Source: Verrucomicrobiia bacterium (GTDB lineage: Bacteria; Verrucomicrobiota; Verrucomicrobiia; Opitutales; Opitutaceae). From it: DNA of 54,116 nt. Positions 1 through 9,391 of this stretch are shown one piece after another (within the stretch, counting starts at the first letter, position 1; every line of letters begins with the position of its first letter). The position numbers were made by a program, and so were the translations under genes. Below the pieces are notes generated by a model. That model worked only from the letters and a program-made list of their open reading frames with translations. It was not told the origin of the DNA and searched no databases. The stretch lies in assembly GCA_011525695.1 (NCBI GenBank), contig WYBX01000067.1, positions 1 to 54,116 of the forward strand, given 5' to 3'.

Positions 1-184
1 TCATCCGCTGCCGCGTCTGCGTTTCCTATACAATCCGCATAAGGGCGCAATTCAGCGCGGCGCGTCCTTCGTGGGCTCGTTCAACAAGAGTCCCGTTTCG
101 GGCTGCGCCGAAACAGAACTCTCCGGGATCGGCCCAACTGCTCTCGCGATCTCCACGTCGACCAGCCGCAAGACCGACCGGCTG

Positions 185-1414
185 TCAGCTCTCCTCGAAG
201 AACCAGCTGATCGGCACGCGCGCCTGCACCAGATCGCAGCGTTTTCGATCCGCGGGGAAGACACGGTAGTGGACGAGCGCGTGGTCGCCATCAAACGTCA
301 CGCCCGGGTACTCGGACCAGAGTTCCGGGTTGGTTTCGAGGGCCTTGGGCAGCCCCCATGTCCGGCCACCGTCACGGCTGACGGCGCAGGCAAGCACGGT
401 CCGCTGGCCGGCAATCCGCGCATCCGGATTCCAGGTCGGATTCCAGATCATCAGCAGTTCGCTGCGATTCGGAAACCGCGTGACGTAGGTTGGCGCCAGC
501 GCGCTGAAAACGCCCGAGGGGCGAGCCGCACTCCAGGTCGAACCCTGGTCGGTCGATTCGGAGAAGTACGACTGGCCGCGCCAGTTGCGGATGAACTGGA
601 TGAGCGAACCGTCGGCGCGCTGCACGAGGCAGGCCTCCTCGAAGCGGCCGCCGAAACCGGCGAGCGGATCTTTCATCACCTCCGTGCGCCGCCAGGACTT
701 GCCGTTGTCATCGGAGTAGGCGAAATAGGTGCCCATGCAGTTGCTCCGGTAGCCAGGGCCGGGCTGGGCCACGCCGGGCGGGAAAATGGTGTGGCACTGC
801 ACAATCACCCGGCCGCTGGCGAGGGTCCAGGCACGGTCATGGCAGCCCGTGTGATAATCGGTGTTGTCGGGAGTAATCCGCGCGCGCTCGGACCAGGTCC
901 TGCCCTCATCGGACGAGAAGCGGACCATCTTGGCGCAATTGCCGTAGTTCTCCGCCCCATTGCCGCCACTGCGCCAGCTATAGGCCAGCAGCAGCCGGCC
1001 ATCCGCCATTCGCGTCAGGCCCGGTGAGATGCAGTTCACCAGCGCATCCCGATCGTCCACGACGACCCATGGCTTCGACCAGGTTCGGCCGCCGTCGGCC
1101 GAGGTCTTGCCGCTGATCCGCGCGTAGCCATCGTCCCCGGTCGGGTCGCGCCGGAGCGGCGAAGGCGGCGGCCGCTCGCCTGGCGGCATGAGATCCTCGC
1201 GAACGAATTCCGACCAGAGCAGCAGCAGCCGGCCGTCCTTCAGCCGGATCACGGTCTGTTCGCCGTGTTTCGGCGCTTCGGGGGTGGCGAACACCACGAT
1301 CGATTTCTCGATCCCGGGGATGTCGCGCAGGACGGGCGGGCTGGCGTGCCATTCCGCGGCGGAAAGGCTGGCCGCAAGCGCGGTAACGAGAAGGGTGGCG
1401 GCGGGGTATTTCAT
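185..1414 (-). CDS. Secreted sialidase-like (BNR/Asp-box) beta-propeller protein
   Basis: 409 aa beginning MKYPAATLLVTALAASLSAAE, a Sec signal peptide with likely cleavage after residue 20. Five Asp-boxes of the S-x-D-x-G-x-T-W type are visible across the chain (SADGGRTW, SSDEGRTW, SDDNGKSW, STDQGSTW, SRDGGRTW), so this is a complete six-bladed sialidase-fold propeller. Such proteins cleave terminal sialic acid or related acidic sugars outside the cytoplasm, but many verrucomicrobial members have unknown substrates. I did not verify the Arg triad, so exo-sialidase activity is inference. It is transcribed divergently from the FAD oxidoreductase across a 278-bp gap. Length is normal for the family and no internal break is seen. 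Confidence 0.85.
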   Translation of the reverse strand: MKYPAATLLVTALAASLSAAEWHASPPVLRDIPGIEKSIVVFATPEAPKHGEQTVIRLKDGRLLLLWSEFVREDLMPPGERPPPSPLRRDPTGDDGYARISGKTSADGGRTWSKPWVVVDDRDALVNCISPGLTRMADGRLLLAYSWRSGGNGAENYGNCAKMVRFSSDEGRTWSERARITPDNTDYHTGCHDRAWTLASGRVIVQCHTIFPPGVAQPGPGYRSNCMGTYFAYSDDNGKSWRRTEVMKDPLAGFGGRFEEACLVQRADGSLIQFIRNWRGQSYFSESTDQGSTWSAARPSGVFSALAPTYVTRFPNRSELLMIWNPTWNPDARIAGQRTVLACAVSRDGGRTWGLPKALETNPELWSEYPGVTFDGDHALVHYRVFPADRKRCDLVQARVPISWFFEES

Positions 1415-1692
1415 GAGCTGCTGATGTTAGTCGTGCCGTGCGGCCCGACGAATCTGGAGTACTGGTTCAAGACTTGAGCCAATGACGCGCGGGCCGAAGA
1501 CCGCGGAGTCCGATCACTGGCCGCCGCGGCGTCCCTGTCGCGGAATGAATGACCGGATGAGTTTAAACGCGTCGAAGGCGTCGCATCCCCAAGAATGGGA
1601 GCCACGAATGCCTGCGACGTTCCCGTTGCGCGGCTTGCAGTCCCGAAATCATCAGGCGAAATATCCCGGCCCTGGATCCCGATCGGCCCATC

Positions 1693-3570
1693 ATGGCACC
1701 CACCTCCGAGTTCGATCTCATCGTTTGCGGCGGAACGGCACCCGGCGTCTTCTGCGCCGTGCGGGCGGCGCGGCAAGGACTGCGGGTCGCGCTGGTGGCT
1801 GCGGGGTCCCGGCTGGGCGGAAGCCTGCCGTCATTGGGCGCAGTCGAGGCGCACACGCGCGCCAACCGGGCCCCGCTGCTGCAGGAGTTCGTCGAGGCGC
1901 TGAAGTCGTACTACCAGCAGAACTACGGGGTGGATTCCGGACAGTTTCGGGCTTGCGCCGGCGGCAGGATGATCACGTTCGAGCCCCATGTGGCCGAGGC
2001 GGTGATCGAGCGCATGGTCGCGGGGGAATCGACCCTCGATGTCTTGCGGGGCTTTGCTCCGGTCGCAGTGCAAGCGGATGGATCACGGATCCGCACCGTC
2101 ATCTTCGGCCATCAGGACACCGGCGATGAATTGCGCCTGTCGGCCCGCGCCTTTGTCGAAGCCGGTTACGCAGGGGATCTCATGGCGCTGGCGGGGGTGC
2201 GGCATCGGATCGGGCGGGAGGCGCGGGACGAGTTCGGCGAACCGCGGGCCGGACGCGTTTTCACGCAGTGGCTGACCGGCCAGTACCCGCGGGATGCGGT
2301 CGAGGGACGGCTCAATCTTCAGACCGCCGGTGCCACCACCTCCGAGCCGCTGCCGGGCAGCACCGGCGAGGGAGATGGCAACATCCAGTCCTATAGCTAC
2401 CGGCTTTGCCTGACCGACGATCCCGCGAACCGACGGCTGCTCGAGTCGCCGCCGGATGGATACGACCGATCCCGGTTCGCCCCGCTGCTCCTGCCGGTCG
2501 CGGAGAAGGCGCGCCTGCCGCTGCCGTTTCACCACCGGTTCCTGATTTACTCCCTGCAGGAGATGGCGGAGCGGGACCATCTGTTTCACGGGCATGCCCT
2601 GCCCAACCGGAAGCGGAGCTGGAATGCCACGAACCTGACGGGCGCCGGACGGCGCTACGCGGAGGCCGGCGCGGCGGAGCGCCGGGAAATCGAACGCCAG
2701 CACCGGGATCACGCGCTCGGATTGATGTGGTTCCTGCAGAACGACCCCGAGATGCCCGCCGACCTGCGGCAGAAAGCGCGCGAGTGGGGGCTCGCCCGCG
2801 ACGAGTTCGTCGACAACGACAATCTCCCGTCGCAGCTCTATATCCGGGAGGCCCGGCGCCTCGTCGGACGAAAAATATTCACCGAGCACGATGCGCTCCT
2901 GGCCCCGGGGCTCGACCGTGCGCCGATACATGCCGACTCGATCGGCATCACGGATTTTTCGCTCGATTCACTGGCCTGCACGACCGAGCGGTTGCCGGGT
3001 GGCGACTCGCTCTGCGACGGGCAACTGTTTCAGATGGAGGTGTCCCGGCCCGGGCAGGTGCCGTTCGGTGTCCTCCTGCCGCGTGAATTCGACAACCTGC
3101 TCGTCGTCACGACCGTTTCGGCGACTCACGTCGGCTGGGGCGCGATCCGCCAGACTCCGACCCTGATGCACCTCGCCGAGTCCGCGGCGTGGGCGGTCGT
3201 GCTGGCCGCGCGGGAAAAGATCCCGCCGGCGAACGTCGATCGCGATCGATTGCAGCGGACGCTGGTGGAGCACGGGGTCATGATTAGTTTCTTCAATGAC
3301 TTTGACATGGGGAATTCGGCGACATGGGCGCCAGCGGTGCAGTACTTCGGCACGAAGGGATTCTTTCGTTCCTACGACGCCGCGCCGGATGCGCTGCTGA
3401 CGCCGGAGGTTGCACGGGAGTGGGCACACATCGCCGGGACCGACCCACGTGTGCTCAGACCGACGAACGTACCGTTTTCACGCGGGGAGGCATGCAAACT
3501 GTGTTACGCCGGCCTGCCGGGCAAGATCGAGAGCATCGTCGAAAGCAGCCCGGCTACACGGCCAAAATAG
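1693..3570 (+). CDS. FAD-dependent oxidoreductase
   Basis: 625 aa. The N-terminus has a dinucleotide-binding beta-alpha-beta motif (FDLIVCGGTAPGVFCAVRAA, then a glutathione-reductase-like helix), with GGTAPG replacing the usual GxGxxG. The C-terminal part carries the FAD_oxidored signature, with VVTTVSATHVGWGAIRQTP near residues 475-495 followed by an Ala-rich helix. These proteins are common beside carbohydrate genes in Verrucomicrobiota, Planctomycetes and Bacteroidetes and are often misnamed 'xanthan lyase'. The substrate is unknown. No signal peptide is visible, so it is probably cytoplasmic. The ATG is the first start that directly precedes the Rossmann strand. Function beyond a flavin-linked redox enzyme cannot be given. 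Confidence 0.85.
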   Translation: MAPTSEFDLIVCGGTAPGVFCAVRAARQGLRVALVAAGSRLGGSLPSLGAVEAHTRANRAPLLQEFVEALKSYYQQNYGVDSGQFRACAGGRMITFEPHVAEAVIERMVAGESTLDVLRGFAPVAVQADGSRIRTVIFGHQDTGDELRLSARAFVEAGYAGDLMALAGVRHRIGREARDEFGEPRAGRVFTQWLTGQYPRDAVEGRLNLQTAGATTSEPLPGSTGEGDGNIQSYSYRLCLTDDPANRRLLESPPDGYDRSRFAPLLLPVAEKARLPLPFHHRFLIYSLQEMAERDHLFHGHALPNRKRSWNATNLTGAGRRYAEAGAAERREIERQHRDHALGLMWFLQNDPEMPADLRQKAREWGLARDEFVDNDNLPSQLYIREARRLVGRKIFTEHDALLAPGLDRAPIHADSIGITDFSLDSLACTTERLPGGDSLCDGQLFQMEVSRPGQVPFGVLLPREFDNLLVVTTVSATHVGWGAIRQTPTLMHLAESAAWAVVLAAREKIPPANVDRDRLQRTLVEHGVMISFFNDFDMGNSATWAPAVQYFGTKGFFRSYDAAPDALLTPEVAREWAHIAGTDPRVLRPTNVPFSRGEACKLCYAGLPGKIESIVESSPATRPK

Positions 3571-3606
3571 CCTGTTGCGTTGACGCGGGGCGCGAATCGC
3601 ACACTG

Positions 3607-3954
3607 ATGCTGGGCATGGGTTGGTCCCGCTTATGGCTGATGTTGGGCTGTCTCCTCCTGTGGGGAGCGGGTTCGGCCACGCTGCCGGGTGAATGGCGCG
3701 CGGCGTCGAAAGCGGACGGGCCCACCTCACACGGGATTGCGAGCGTCCATGCGAAAGTCCTGGCGATCGACGACGTCGAGCCTGACTTCGCGGCGTGCCT
3801 GGGCGAGCGGCTCAAGGTTGATGCGCACGTTGCGCCGCACTGGCAGGCTGCAGTGGCGCCGGCTCGCGACTGGCGGCACGAACGGGCAGCTTTGCCGCCT
3901 GCGCGCCGCGCAAGCGCCCCGCCACTGACGGGGATCGTGGAACTGCTGATCTAA
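3607..3954 (+). CDS. Hypothetical protein with N-terminal signal or membrane segment
   Basis: 115 aa from the ATG at 3607 (a TTG at 3580 is in frame and would add 9 residues). The first 24 residues form a hydrophobic export signal (WLMLGCLLLWGAGSA); the rest is polar with Pro/Ala-rich ends and resembles no family I know. It lies between the FAD oxidoreductase and secDF, the place often held by yajC, but it has no YajC features. Codon use looks coding but not compelling, and the gene could be a chance open frame. Confidence 0.35.
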   Translation: MLGMGWSRLWLMLGCLLLWGAGSATLPGEWRAASKADGPTSHGIASVHAKVLAIDDVEPDFAACLGERLKVDAHVAPHWQAAVAPARDWRHERAALPPARRASAPPLTGIVELLI

Positions 3955-4103
3955 GATCGGCGGAAGCAGAGCCTCGCCCGCGCCTCGTCGCGGCGAACTG
4001 CCGTCGCGTCCGGGCGACGAAGGACGGTCCGCATTGCCGGACGCTTCGCGCCCCGACGTGGACGTCGTGATCCCGTTCTGTCTGCCGTCAACCCAGTTCC
4101 AAG

Positions 4104-6734
4104 ATGAAGCCTTTTCGTTCCTCCCACCGCAGGAAGACCCTGTGGAAGTTCCTTCTCTCCCTCGCCATCGGGGCGTGGGCCATTTCCGAACTCGTTCCCT
4201 TTCGGGACGCGCCTTCGTTTGCCAGCTATGCCCAACAACATGCCGCGCGCGATCGCAGCGTCGAATTCCGCCCGCTGCTCGAGGCAGCGTCGGACCGCGT
4301 CCGCGCCGGGAAAGCGATTTCCGACTTCGTGGCGCTTAAACAGATTGCGCAGGAGCGCAGGATCGACCTCTCCCGATTCTTTCCCGACGTCCGCCTCGAG
4401 ACCTCGTTGCGAAATCTCGAGCGCCGCAATGATCTCGTGCTCGGCGAGCTGCTGCGGCGCTCGAAAGGCCGGCTGCAGGGCGGGCTGGATCTCGCCGGAG
4501 GCGTCGCGATTACGCTCGAGGTTGACGAGTCCGTTGCGGGTGCGGGCAATGCGCAGGCCCAGAAGGAAAAGATCGCGAAGGCGATTGAGATCATCGGAGC
4601 CCGGGTCAACGCTCTGGGGGTCGTCGAACCGATCATCCGGCCGGTCGGGTCGAATCGGATCGAGGTGCAGCTGCCCGGGCTGGATACGAAGACGAATCCC
4701 GAAGTCGTCGATCAGGTGAAGAAGCCCGCCCGGCTCGAGTTCCGCACGGTGCATCCCACACTGGCGCCGGGCCCGGGAGTGGAGATTCCCCCTGGTTACG
4801 AGATCCTCAACGAGGAGCATGACACCCGGCGCGGGGAGATCTCCATCGAGCCGCTGTTCGTGAAGCGGATTCCGGAGCTGACGGGTGCTGCCGTTGAGCG
4901 ATCGGTGGCTCGGACCGATCGCTACGGCCGGTCGGAAGTGCTGTTGCAACTCACCCCGGATGGCGCGAGGCAGTTCGCCGCGCTGACCCGACGGCTGGCG
5001 GAGGAGGGCCGCCGCAGCGGTCAGTCCGGGCGCCTGGCGATCGTGCTCGACGGCAAGCTGGCCTCGGCGCCCACGGTGCACGAGGAAATCAGCGGCGGTT
5101 CGGCGCAGATCACCGGTGGTTTTTCCGAACGTGCGGCGATCGATCTCGCCAGCGTACTTAACAACCCGCTCGACCTGCCCCTGGTCGTGAAGGAACAGCA
5201 CGAGGTGGGCCCGTCGCTGGCCCGCGACGCCATCACCAGCGGCGTTCGTGCCTCGATCGTGGGGACCGCGCTGGTCGCCGCATTCATGCTCACGTTTTAC
5301 ACCGCTGGCGGGCTTGTCGCGGTCGGGATGCTGGCGCTGAACCTCCTCATCATCCTCGCCGTGATGGCGAGCCTCGGGGCAACCCTGACGCTGCCCGGGC
5401 TGGCGGGCATCGTGCTCACCATCGGCATGGCCGTGGATGCGAACATCCTCATCTTCGAGCGGATCCGGGAGGAGCTGGCGGCAGGCAAGAGCCTCGCGGC
5501 GGCCAACCAGGGCGGATACGCGAAGGCTCTCCCGACCATTCTCGATGCCCATTGTGTGCAGCTCATCATTTGCGGAATAATGATCTGGCTCGGCACGGGG
5601 CCGATCAAGGGATTCGGTGTCACCCTCGCGATCGGCGTCCTTTCGACCCTGTTTACCGTGCTCCTCACCGCGCACGTCCTGCTGGAATGGCTGATCGACG
5701 CCGGCTGGCTCAGGACGTTCACGATGCGCCGGCTGCTGCGCGACGTGCGCGTCGATTTCATCAAATGGGGCCGGCCAGCCTTCATCGGCTCGTGGCTGGT
5801 CGTGCTGCTCGGCGTCGGAGTTGTGCTCCACAAGGGCGGGGCGATCTATGGCATCGATTTCGCCGGCGGAGACGTCGTGAGCGTCCGCTATCGCCACGAA
5901 CCCGATCTCGCGACGGTGCGCTCGGCGGCCCGGTCCGCCGGCGTGGACGACGTGCAGGTAACGAAGGTCAACGCGATTGGCGGAGGCGGGGAGATGCTCA
6001 GCATCGAAGCTCCGGAAGGGACGGGGGCTGCCGTTTTCGACGCGGTGGCGCGGGCATTGCCGGACGCCGGGCTGGAGCGGGCGGGCCAGGCGCACATCGG
6101 CGCCGCCATGGGCCGGGAGATCGAACGGAACGCGCTTCTGGCCGTGGGCGTCTCGATGGCGACGATCCTTGTCTATATCGCGTTCCGTTTCGAGTTCGGG
6201 TTCGGCATCGGAGCGATGGCCTCGTCGCTGCACGACATCCTCATGACGATCGGCGTCTTTGTCCTGACCGGGCGGCAGTTCAATGCGCCGATGGTGGCCG
6301 CGATTCTCTGCATCGCGGGATACTCGATCAACGAGACGGTCGTCGTGTTTGATCGCATACGCGAGGAGCTGAAGCTCAATCCCTCCGGCACTCTCCGCGA
6401 CGTCGTGAACCACGCGATTCGAAAGGTCTTTGCCCGGACGATCATGACGGCGACGACGACGTTCCTCGCCGCGCTGGCGCTCTTCGTCTTCGGCGGCGGC
6501 GTGCTGCGGGACATCTCATTCACGTTCCTCGTCGGGATTGCGACCTCGACCTTCTCCGCAATCTTCGTCGCGGCGCAGGTCTTCTATTGGTGGCATCGGG
6601 GCGATCGGCAGCGGGTGGAGACGGAGGTGGCGCTGCCGGCACGACGCCCGTGGGAGAGCGTGCCGCTGGGAAGAGACGCTGCGGCTCATGCCCCAAACCC
6701 TGGAACCAAGCCCCTGGCACCGCTGGCCGGATGA
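4104..6734 (+). CDS. secDF: Protein translocase subunit SecDF (fused SecD-SecF)
   Basis: 876 aa. SecD and SecF are fused in one chain, as in many Bacteroidetes and Verrucomicrobiota. Membrane segment 1 is at residues 13-32, followed by a large periplasmic domain (QGGLDLAGGVAITLEVD near 125-140, then the P1 domain to about 370). A membrane block follows with the RND signature DANILIFERIREEL around 447-460. The SecF half starts near 545, with its periplasmic motif YGIDFAGGDVVSVRY around 580 and the equivalent NETVVVFDRIREEL near 745. The protein uses the proton or sodium motive force to pull secreted proteins out of SecYEG. It reads as complete. It is followed after 59 bp by a receiver-domain protein on the same strand. 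Confidence 0.96.
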   Translation: MKPFRSSHRRKTLWKFLLSLAIGAWAISELVPFRDAPSFASYAQQHAARDRSVEFRPLLEAASDRVRAGKAISDFVALKQIAQERRIDLSRFFPDVRLETSLRNLERRNDLVLGELLRRSKGRLQGGLDLAGGVAITLEVDESVAGAGNAQAQKEKIAKAIEIIGARVNALGVVEPIIRPVGSNRIEVQLPGLDTKTNPEVVDQVKKPARLEFRTVHPTLAPGPGVEIPPGYEILNEEHDTRRGEISIEPLFVKRIPELTGAAVERSVARTDRYGRSEVLLQLTPDGARQFAALTRRLAEEGRRSGQSGRLAIVLDGKLASAPTVHEEISGGSAQITGGFSERAAIDLASVLNNPLDLPLVVKEQHEVGPSLARDAITSGVRASIVGTALVAAFMLTFYTAGGLVAVGMLALNLLIILAVMASLGATLTLPGLAGIVLTIGMAVDANILIFERIREELAAGKSLAAANQGGYAKALPTILDAHCVQLIICGIMIWLGTGPIKGFGVTLAIGVLSTLFTVLLTAHVLLEWLIDAGWLRTFTMRRLLRDVRVDFIKWGRPAFIGSWLVVLLGVGVVLHKGGAIYGIDFAGGDVVSVRYRHEPDLATVRSAARSAGVDDVQVTKVNAIGGGGEMLSIEAPEGTGAAVFDAVARALPDAGLERAGQAHIGAAMGREIERNALLAVGVSMATILVYIAFRFEFGFGIGAMASSLHDILMTIGVFVLTGRQFNAPMVAAILCIAGYSINETVVVFDRIREELKLNPSGTLRDVVNHAIRKVFARTIMTATTTFLAALALFVFGGGVLRDISFTFLVGIATSTFSAIFVAAQVFYWWHRGDRQRVETEVALPARRPWESVPLGRDAAAHAPNPGTKPLAPLAG

Positions 6735-6793
6735 GCTTCGCTCGTCCACGCCCAGGCCGCCATCACTTCAAAAAAGAGAAACCAAGGAAATTC

Positions 6794-7267
6794 ATGAAAC
6801 CCGATTCTTTCATCTGCAATATCGCTCCCCGTCACATGCCCCGCAGCCTGCGACTGTTTCGCGCGCCATCGCGTCGGGCCGGAGACAAACCGGCACCCAG
6901 CATCCTGGTGGTCGACGATGATCTCCCGGCCCGACGTGCCGTGCAGCGCGCGCTCCGGGCGCGCGGCTGGCGGGTGCGAGCCGCTGCGAGCCCCGAGGAG
7001 GCGCTCGAACTCGTGGGCCGGAGTGTGCCCGATCTGGTGATCACAGAACTCATGAACGGGACGGTCACGGGATGGGACCTGCTCTGCCATGAAGCCATGG
7101 AGCGGCCGAACCTGCCGATCCTGGTCATGAGTTCGCTGCCGGCGGACGCGCTCGATGGCGCGGACCTGTTCGCGCGTGCCTATCTTCAGAAGCCGCTCGA
7201 TCTGAAGCGGCTGGTGGCCGAAGTGCGCCGGTGGCTGCAGGAACCCGTGGTGATTTGCATGTCATGA
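6794..7267 (+). CDS. Stand-alone receiver-domain protein with Asp-to-Glu phosphosite
   Basis: 157 aa with a ~30-aa basic N-terminal extension, then one CheY-like receiver and no output domain. The acidic pocket DDD is at 41-43, the switch Ser at 113/114, and the conserved Lys at 133 sits in the canonical K-P context. The usual phospho-acceptor position reads VITELMNGTVTGW (81-93), aligning with the family's 'ILDLMMPxMDGW', so residue 85 is Glu (codon at 7046-7048) in place of Asp. Glu is a known mimic of phospho-Asp, so the domain may be locked active or respond to something else; that is inference. The ATG at 6794 is chosen because upstream in-frame sequence overlaps secDF. A later ATG gives residue 15. 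Confidence 0.85.
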   Translation: MKPDSFICNIAPRHMPRSLRLFRAPSRRAGDKPAPSILVVDDDLPARRAVQRALRARGWRVRAAASPEEALELVGRSVPDLVITELMNGTVTGWDLLCHEAMERPNLPILVMSSLPADALDGADLFARAYLQKPLDLKRLVAEVRRWLQEPVVICMS

Positions 7268-7288
7268 GCTAGTCACGAACGAGCTCCT

Positions 7289-7313
7289 GCCGGCGAACCG
7301 GCCGGCGGATTTT
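7289..7313 (+). terminator. Possible intrinsic terminator after the receiver gene
   Basis: GCCGGC, a 6-nt loop, GCCGGC, then GGATTTTG. The stem is short and the T-run is weak, so this is only a candidate. It lies 22 bp after the receiver stop codon. Confidence 0.3.
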
Positions 7314-7329
7314 GATGCACGTGGAAACC

Positions 7330-7354
7330 GAATTTCATGAAACTATATGAATTC
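7330..7354. promoter_or_regulatory. Imperfect inverted repeat upstream of the secreted propeller gene
   Basis: GAATTTCAT, 8 nt, then ATGAATTC: two arms that are reverse complements apart from one extra T, containing an inner TTTCATGAAA palindrome. It ends 41 bp before the ATG of the next gene, where an operator would lie. No regulator is encoded nearby. Confidence 0.3.
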
Positions 7355-7395
7355 GACTGGTACGCTGCCGCGTGTTTGAAGGCAGGTCCCCCGAT

Positions 7396-9387
7396 ATGCA
7401 TACAAGGCTCCCCGCTTTCGTTCTTCTGCTCGCCTGCGCCTGCGCCATCAACTGCCCTGCGGCCCAGGACGCAGCCCAAAAATCCATCGGCGAAGTCATC
7501 ACCTACCGCGGTAAGGAAACGACCGATCCGGAATATTATCACGGCGGCATCCGGCACGCGGTCGGCGTGCACCGGTACCAGGCGCTGCGGGCCAACCGGG
7601 CCCAGGCGCCGGAGGGCGTCGGCCGCGTGGGCTGGACGTACAACCATGCGCCGATGCTCGCGTATTGGAAGGGGCGATTCTGGCTGAATTACGTTTCGAA
7701 CCTGGTCGAGGAACACGGTCCGCCGGGCCGCACCGGGTTCATCTCGTCCGCCGATGGCCGGCACTGGCAGCAGCCGACCGTCGCCTTTCCGGTGGTGCAC
7801 CTTCCCGCGATCACGCCGCCGCCGCGGTACTTCAATGGCAAGGTGCTGCCGCCGCTGCCGCCGGGCACGGAGTCGGTGATGCACCAGCGGATGGGTTTCT
7901 ACGTGGCGCCGAACGGGCGGCTGCTCACGTCGGGATTCTACAGTTACTGTCCCAACGTGCGCTGGGGACCCAACCGCGGCCAGGGCCTGGGTCGCGTGGT
8001 CCGCGAGGTGCATCCGGATGGCAGCTTCGGGCCGATCCATTTCGTGCGCTACAACCGGCACGCGGGCTGGGACGAGACGAACACGCCATTCCCGTTCTTC
8101 GAACGCAGTGCGGATGCCGGATTCGTCGCGGCCTGCCGCGCGCTGCTCGCCGATCCGATCGTCACCCTGCAGTGGTGGGAGGATGACCGGGGCCGGGACG
8201 GATTTTTCAAGCTGGAGATCCCGACCGACCAGCAAACCTCGGAAAAAATCTTTGGCCCGATGAGCGAGGAAAATCCATTCTACATCGAGCCCAAGGCGCT
8301 GAGCTGGTACACCCGCAAGGATGGCGCCATCGTCGGACTTTGGAAGAGCGGGCTCGCCGCACTCAGCCGGGACGGCGGCAACAGCTGGGAGCGGGGCCGG
8401 CACTACCTGCCTGAGAGCGCGGCGAAGATCTGGGGCCAGCAGACCGACGACGGGCGCTACGCCGTGGTCTACGATCACAGTGCCACCCAGCGAAACCGGT
8501 TTCCGCTCGTGGTGCTGACCTCGGACGACGGCCAGTTCTTCGACGACATGCTCGCGATCCATCCTGAGGTGCCGGAGATGCGCTACCGCGGGGTCAACAA
8601 GGGTGTCGGCCCGCAGTACATCCGCGGCATCACCCCCGGAAACGGGAATCCGCCCGGCGATGAACTCTGGCTCACGTACAGCGTGAACAAGGAGGATCTC
8701 TGGGTGACCAGCGTGAAGGTGCCGATCGCCGGTTCGGTGCAGGAGCACGTGCAGGACAATTTCGAGGGGTTGAAGTCCGAGGCGGACCTGGCGCGTTGGA
8801 ATCTTTACGTGCCGCAGTGGGCGCCGGTATCGATTGTCCGGGATCCCTGGCAGGCGGACAATCACTGTCTCGAGCTGCGTGATGAGGAGCCCTACGATTA
8901 TGCCAAGGCCGAGCGGATCATCCCGGCCAGCCAGCGCGTGCGGGTTTCGTTTTCCGCGCTGCAGGTGCAGTCGGGGCTGAACGGACTCGAGGTGGAGGCC
9001 CAGACGGGCCGCAGCAAGCGCGCGCTGCGACTTTGGTGGTTCCCGCGGGAAATCGCGTTCGATCTCGGCTCGGTGGAGGTCGAGCGGACCGGGATCGATA
9101 CGGGCCGCTGGTACGACATCGTGCTGGAAATCGACTGCGGCCGCGGGACGTACGACGTCTCGATTGGCGGCAAGTGGATTCATCGCGGGCTCGAATTGCA
9201 GGAGAAACCGGAGTCGATCGAGCGGCTGGTCTTCCGCACCGGCGCGTGGCGGATGGACGTGCGGCACTACCTGATTCCGGGCGAGCCGGGTGCTCCGGGT
9301 GTCTGGCAGGCCGATCAGCCCGGCGCCGATGACAAGGTTGCCGCCGGGGTTTACCTGATCGACAACGTGATCACGCAGCAACTGTGA
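7396..9387 (+). CDS. Secreted beta-propeller (sialidase-superfamily-like) protein with C-terminal LamG-like domain
   Basis: 663 aa from the ATG at 7396, which starts a clean Sec signal (MHTRLPAFVLLLACACAI, cleavage near residue 24). The middle of the chain has degenerate Asp-box-like turns (SSADGRHW, LSRDGGNSWERG, LTSDDGQFF), pointing to a five- or six-bladed glycosidase-type propeller. After about residue 450 it changes to a beta-sandwich-like segment (alternating hydrophobic strands, IDTGRWYDIVLEIDCGRGTY) resembling LamG/concanavalin-like carbohydrate-binding domains. I infer a secreted glycan-acting or glycan-binding protein; the catalytic residues are not identifiable. A related architecture, with the domains in the reverse order, occurs at 37221-39644. 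The upstream in-frame ATG-less extension is not used. Confidence 0.75.
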   Translation: MHTRLPAFVLLLACACAINCPAAQDAAQKSIGEVITYRGKETTDPEYYHGGIRHAVGVHRYQALRANRAQAPEGVGRVGWTYNHAPMLAYWKGRFWLNYVSNLVEEHGPPGRTGFISSADGRHWQQPTVAFPVVHLPAITPPPRYFNGKVLPPLPPGTESVMHQRMGFYVAPNGRLLTSGFYSYCPNVRWGPNRGQGLGRVVREVHPDGSFGPIHFVRYNRHAGWDETNTPFPFFERSADAGFVAACRALLADPIVTLQWWEDDRGRDGFFKLEIPTDQQTSEKIFGPMSEENPFYIEPKALSWYTRKDGAIVGLWKSGLAALSRDGGNSWERGRHYLPESAAKIWGQQTDDGRYAVVYDHSATQRNRFPLVVLTSDDGQFFDDMLAIHPEVPEMRYRGVNKGVGPQYIRGITPGNGNPPGDELWLTYSVNKEDLWVTSVKVPIAGSVQEHVQDNFEGLKSEADLARWNLYVPQWAPVSIVRDPWQADNHCLELRDEEPYDYAKAERIIPASQRVRVSFSALQVQSGLNGLEVEAQTGRSKRALRLWWFPREIAFDLGSVEVERTGIDTGRWYDIVLEIDCGRGTYDVSIGGKWIHRGLELQEKPESIERLVFRTGAWRMDVRHYLIPGEPGAPGVWQADQPGADDKVAAGVYLIDNVITQQL

Positions 9388-9391
9388 CGCC

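Noticed and set aside
3951..6413. 820-aa open frame on the minus strand opposite secDF, and similar long frames opposite the genes at 7.4, 48.3 and 50.9 kb
   Set aside because: They mirror well-supported genes in high-GC DNA, lack recognisable domains and are rich in Arg, Pro, His and Gly as expected of shadow frames.
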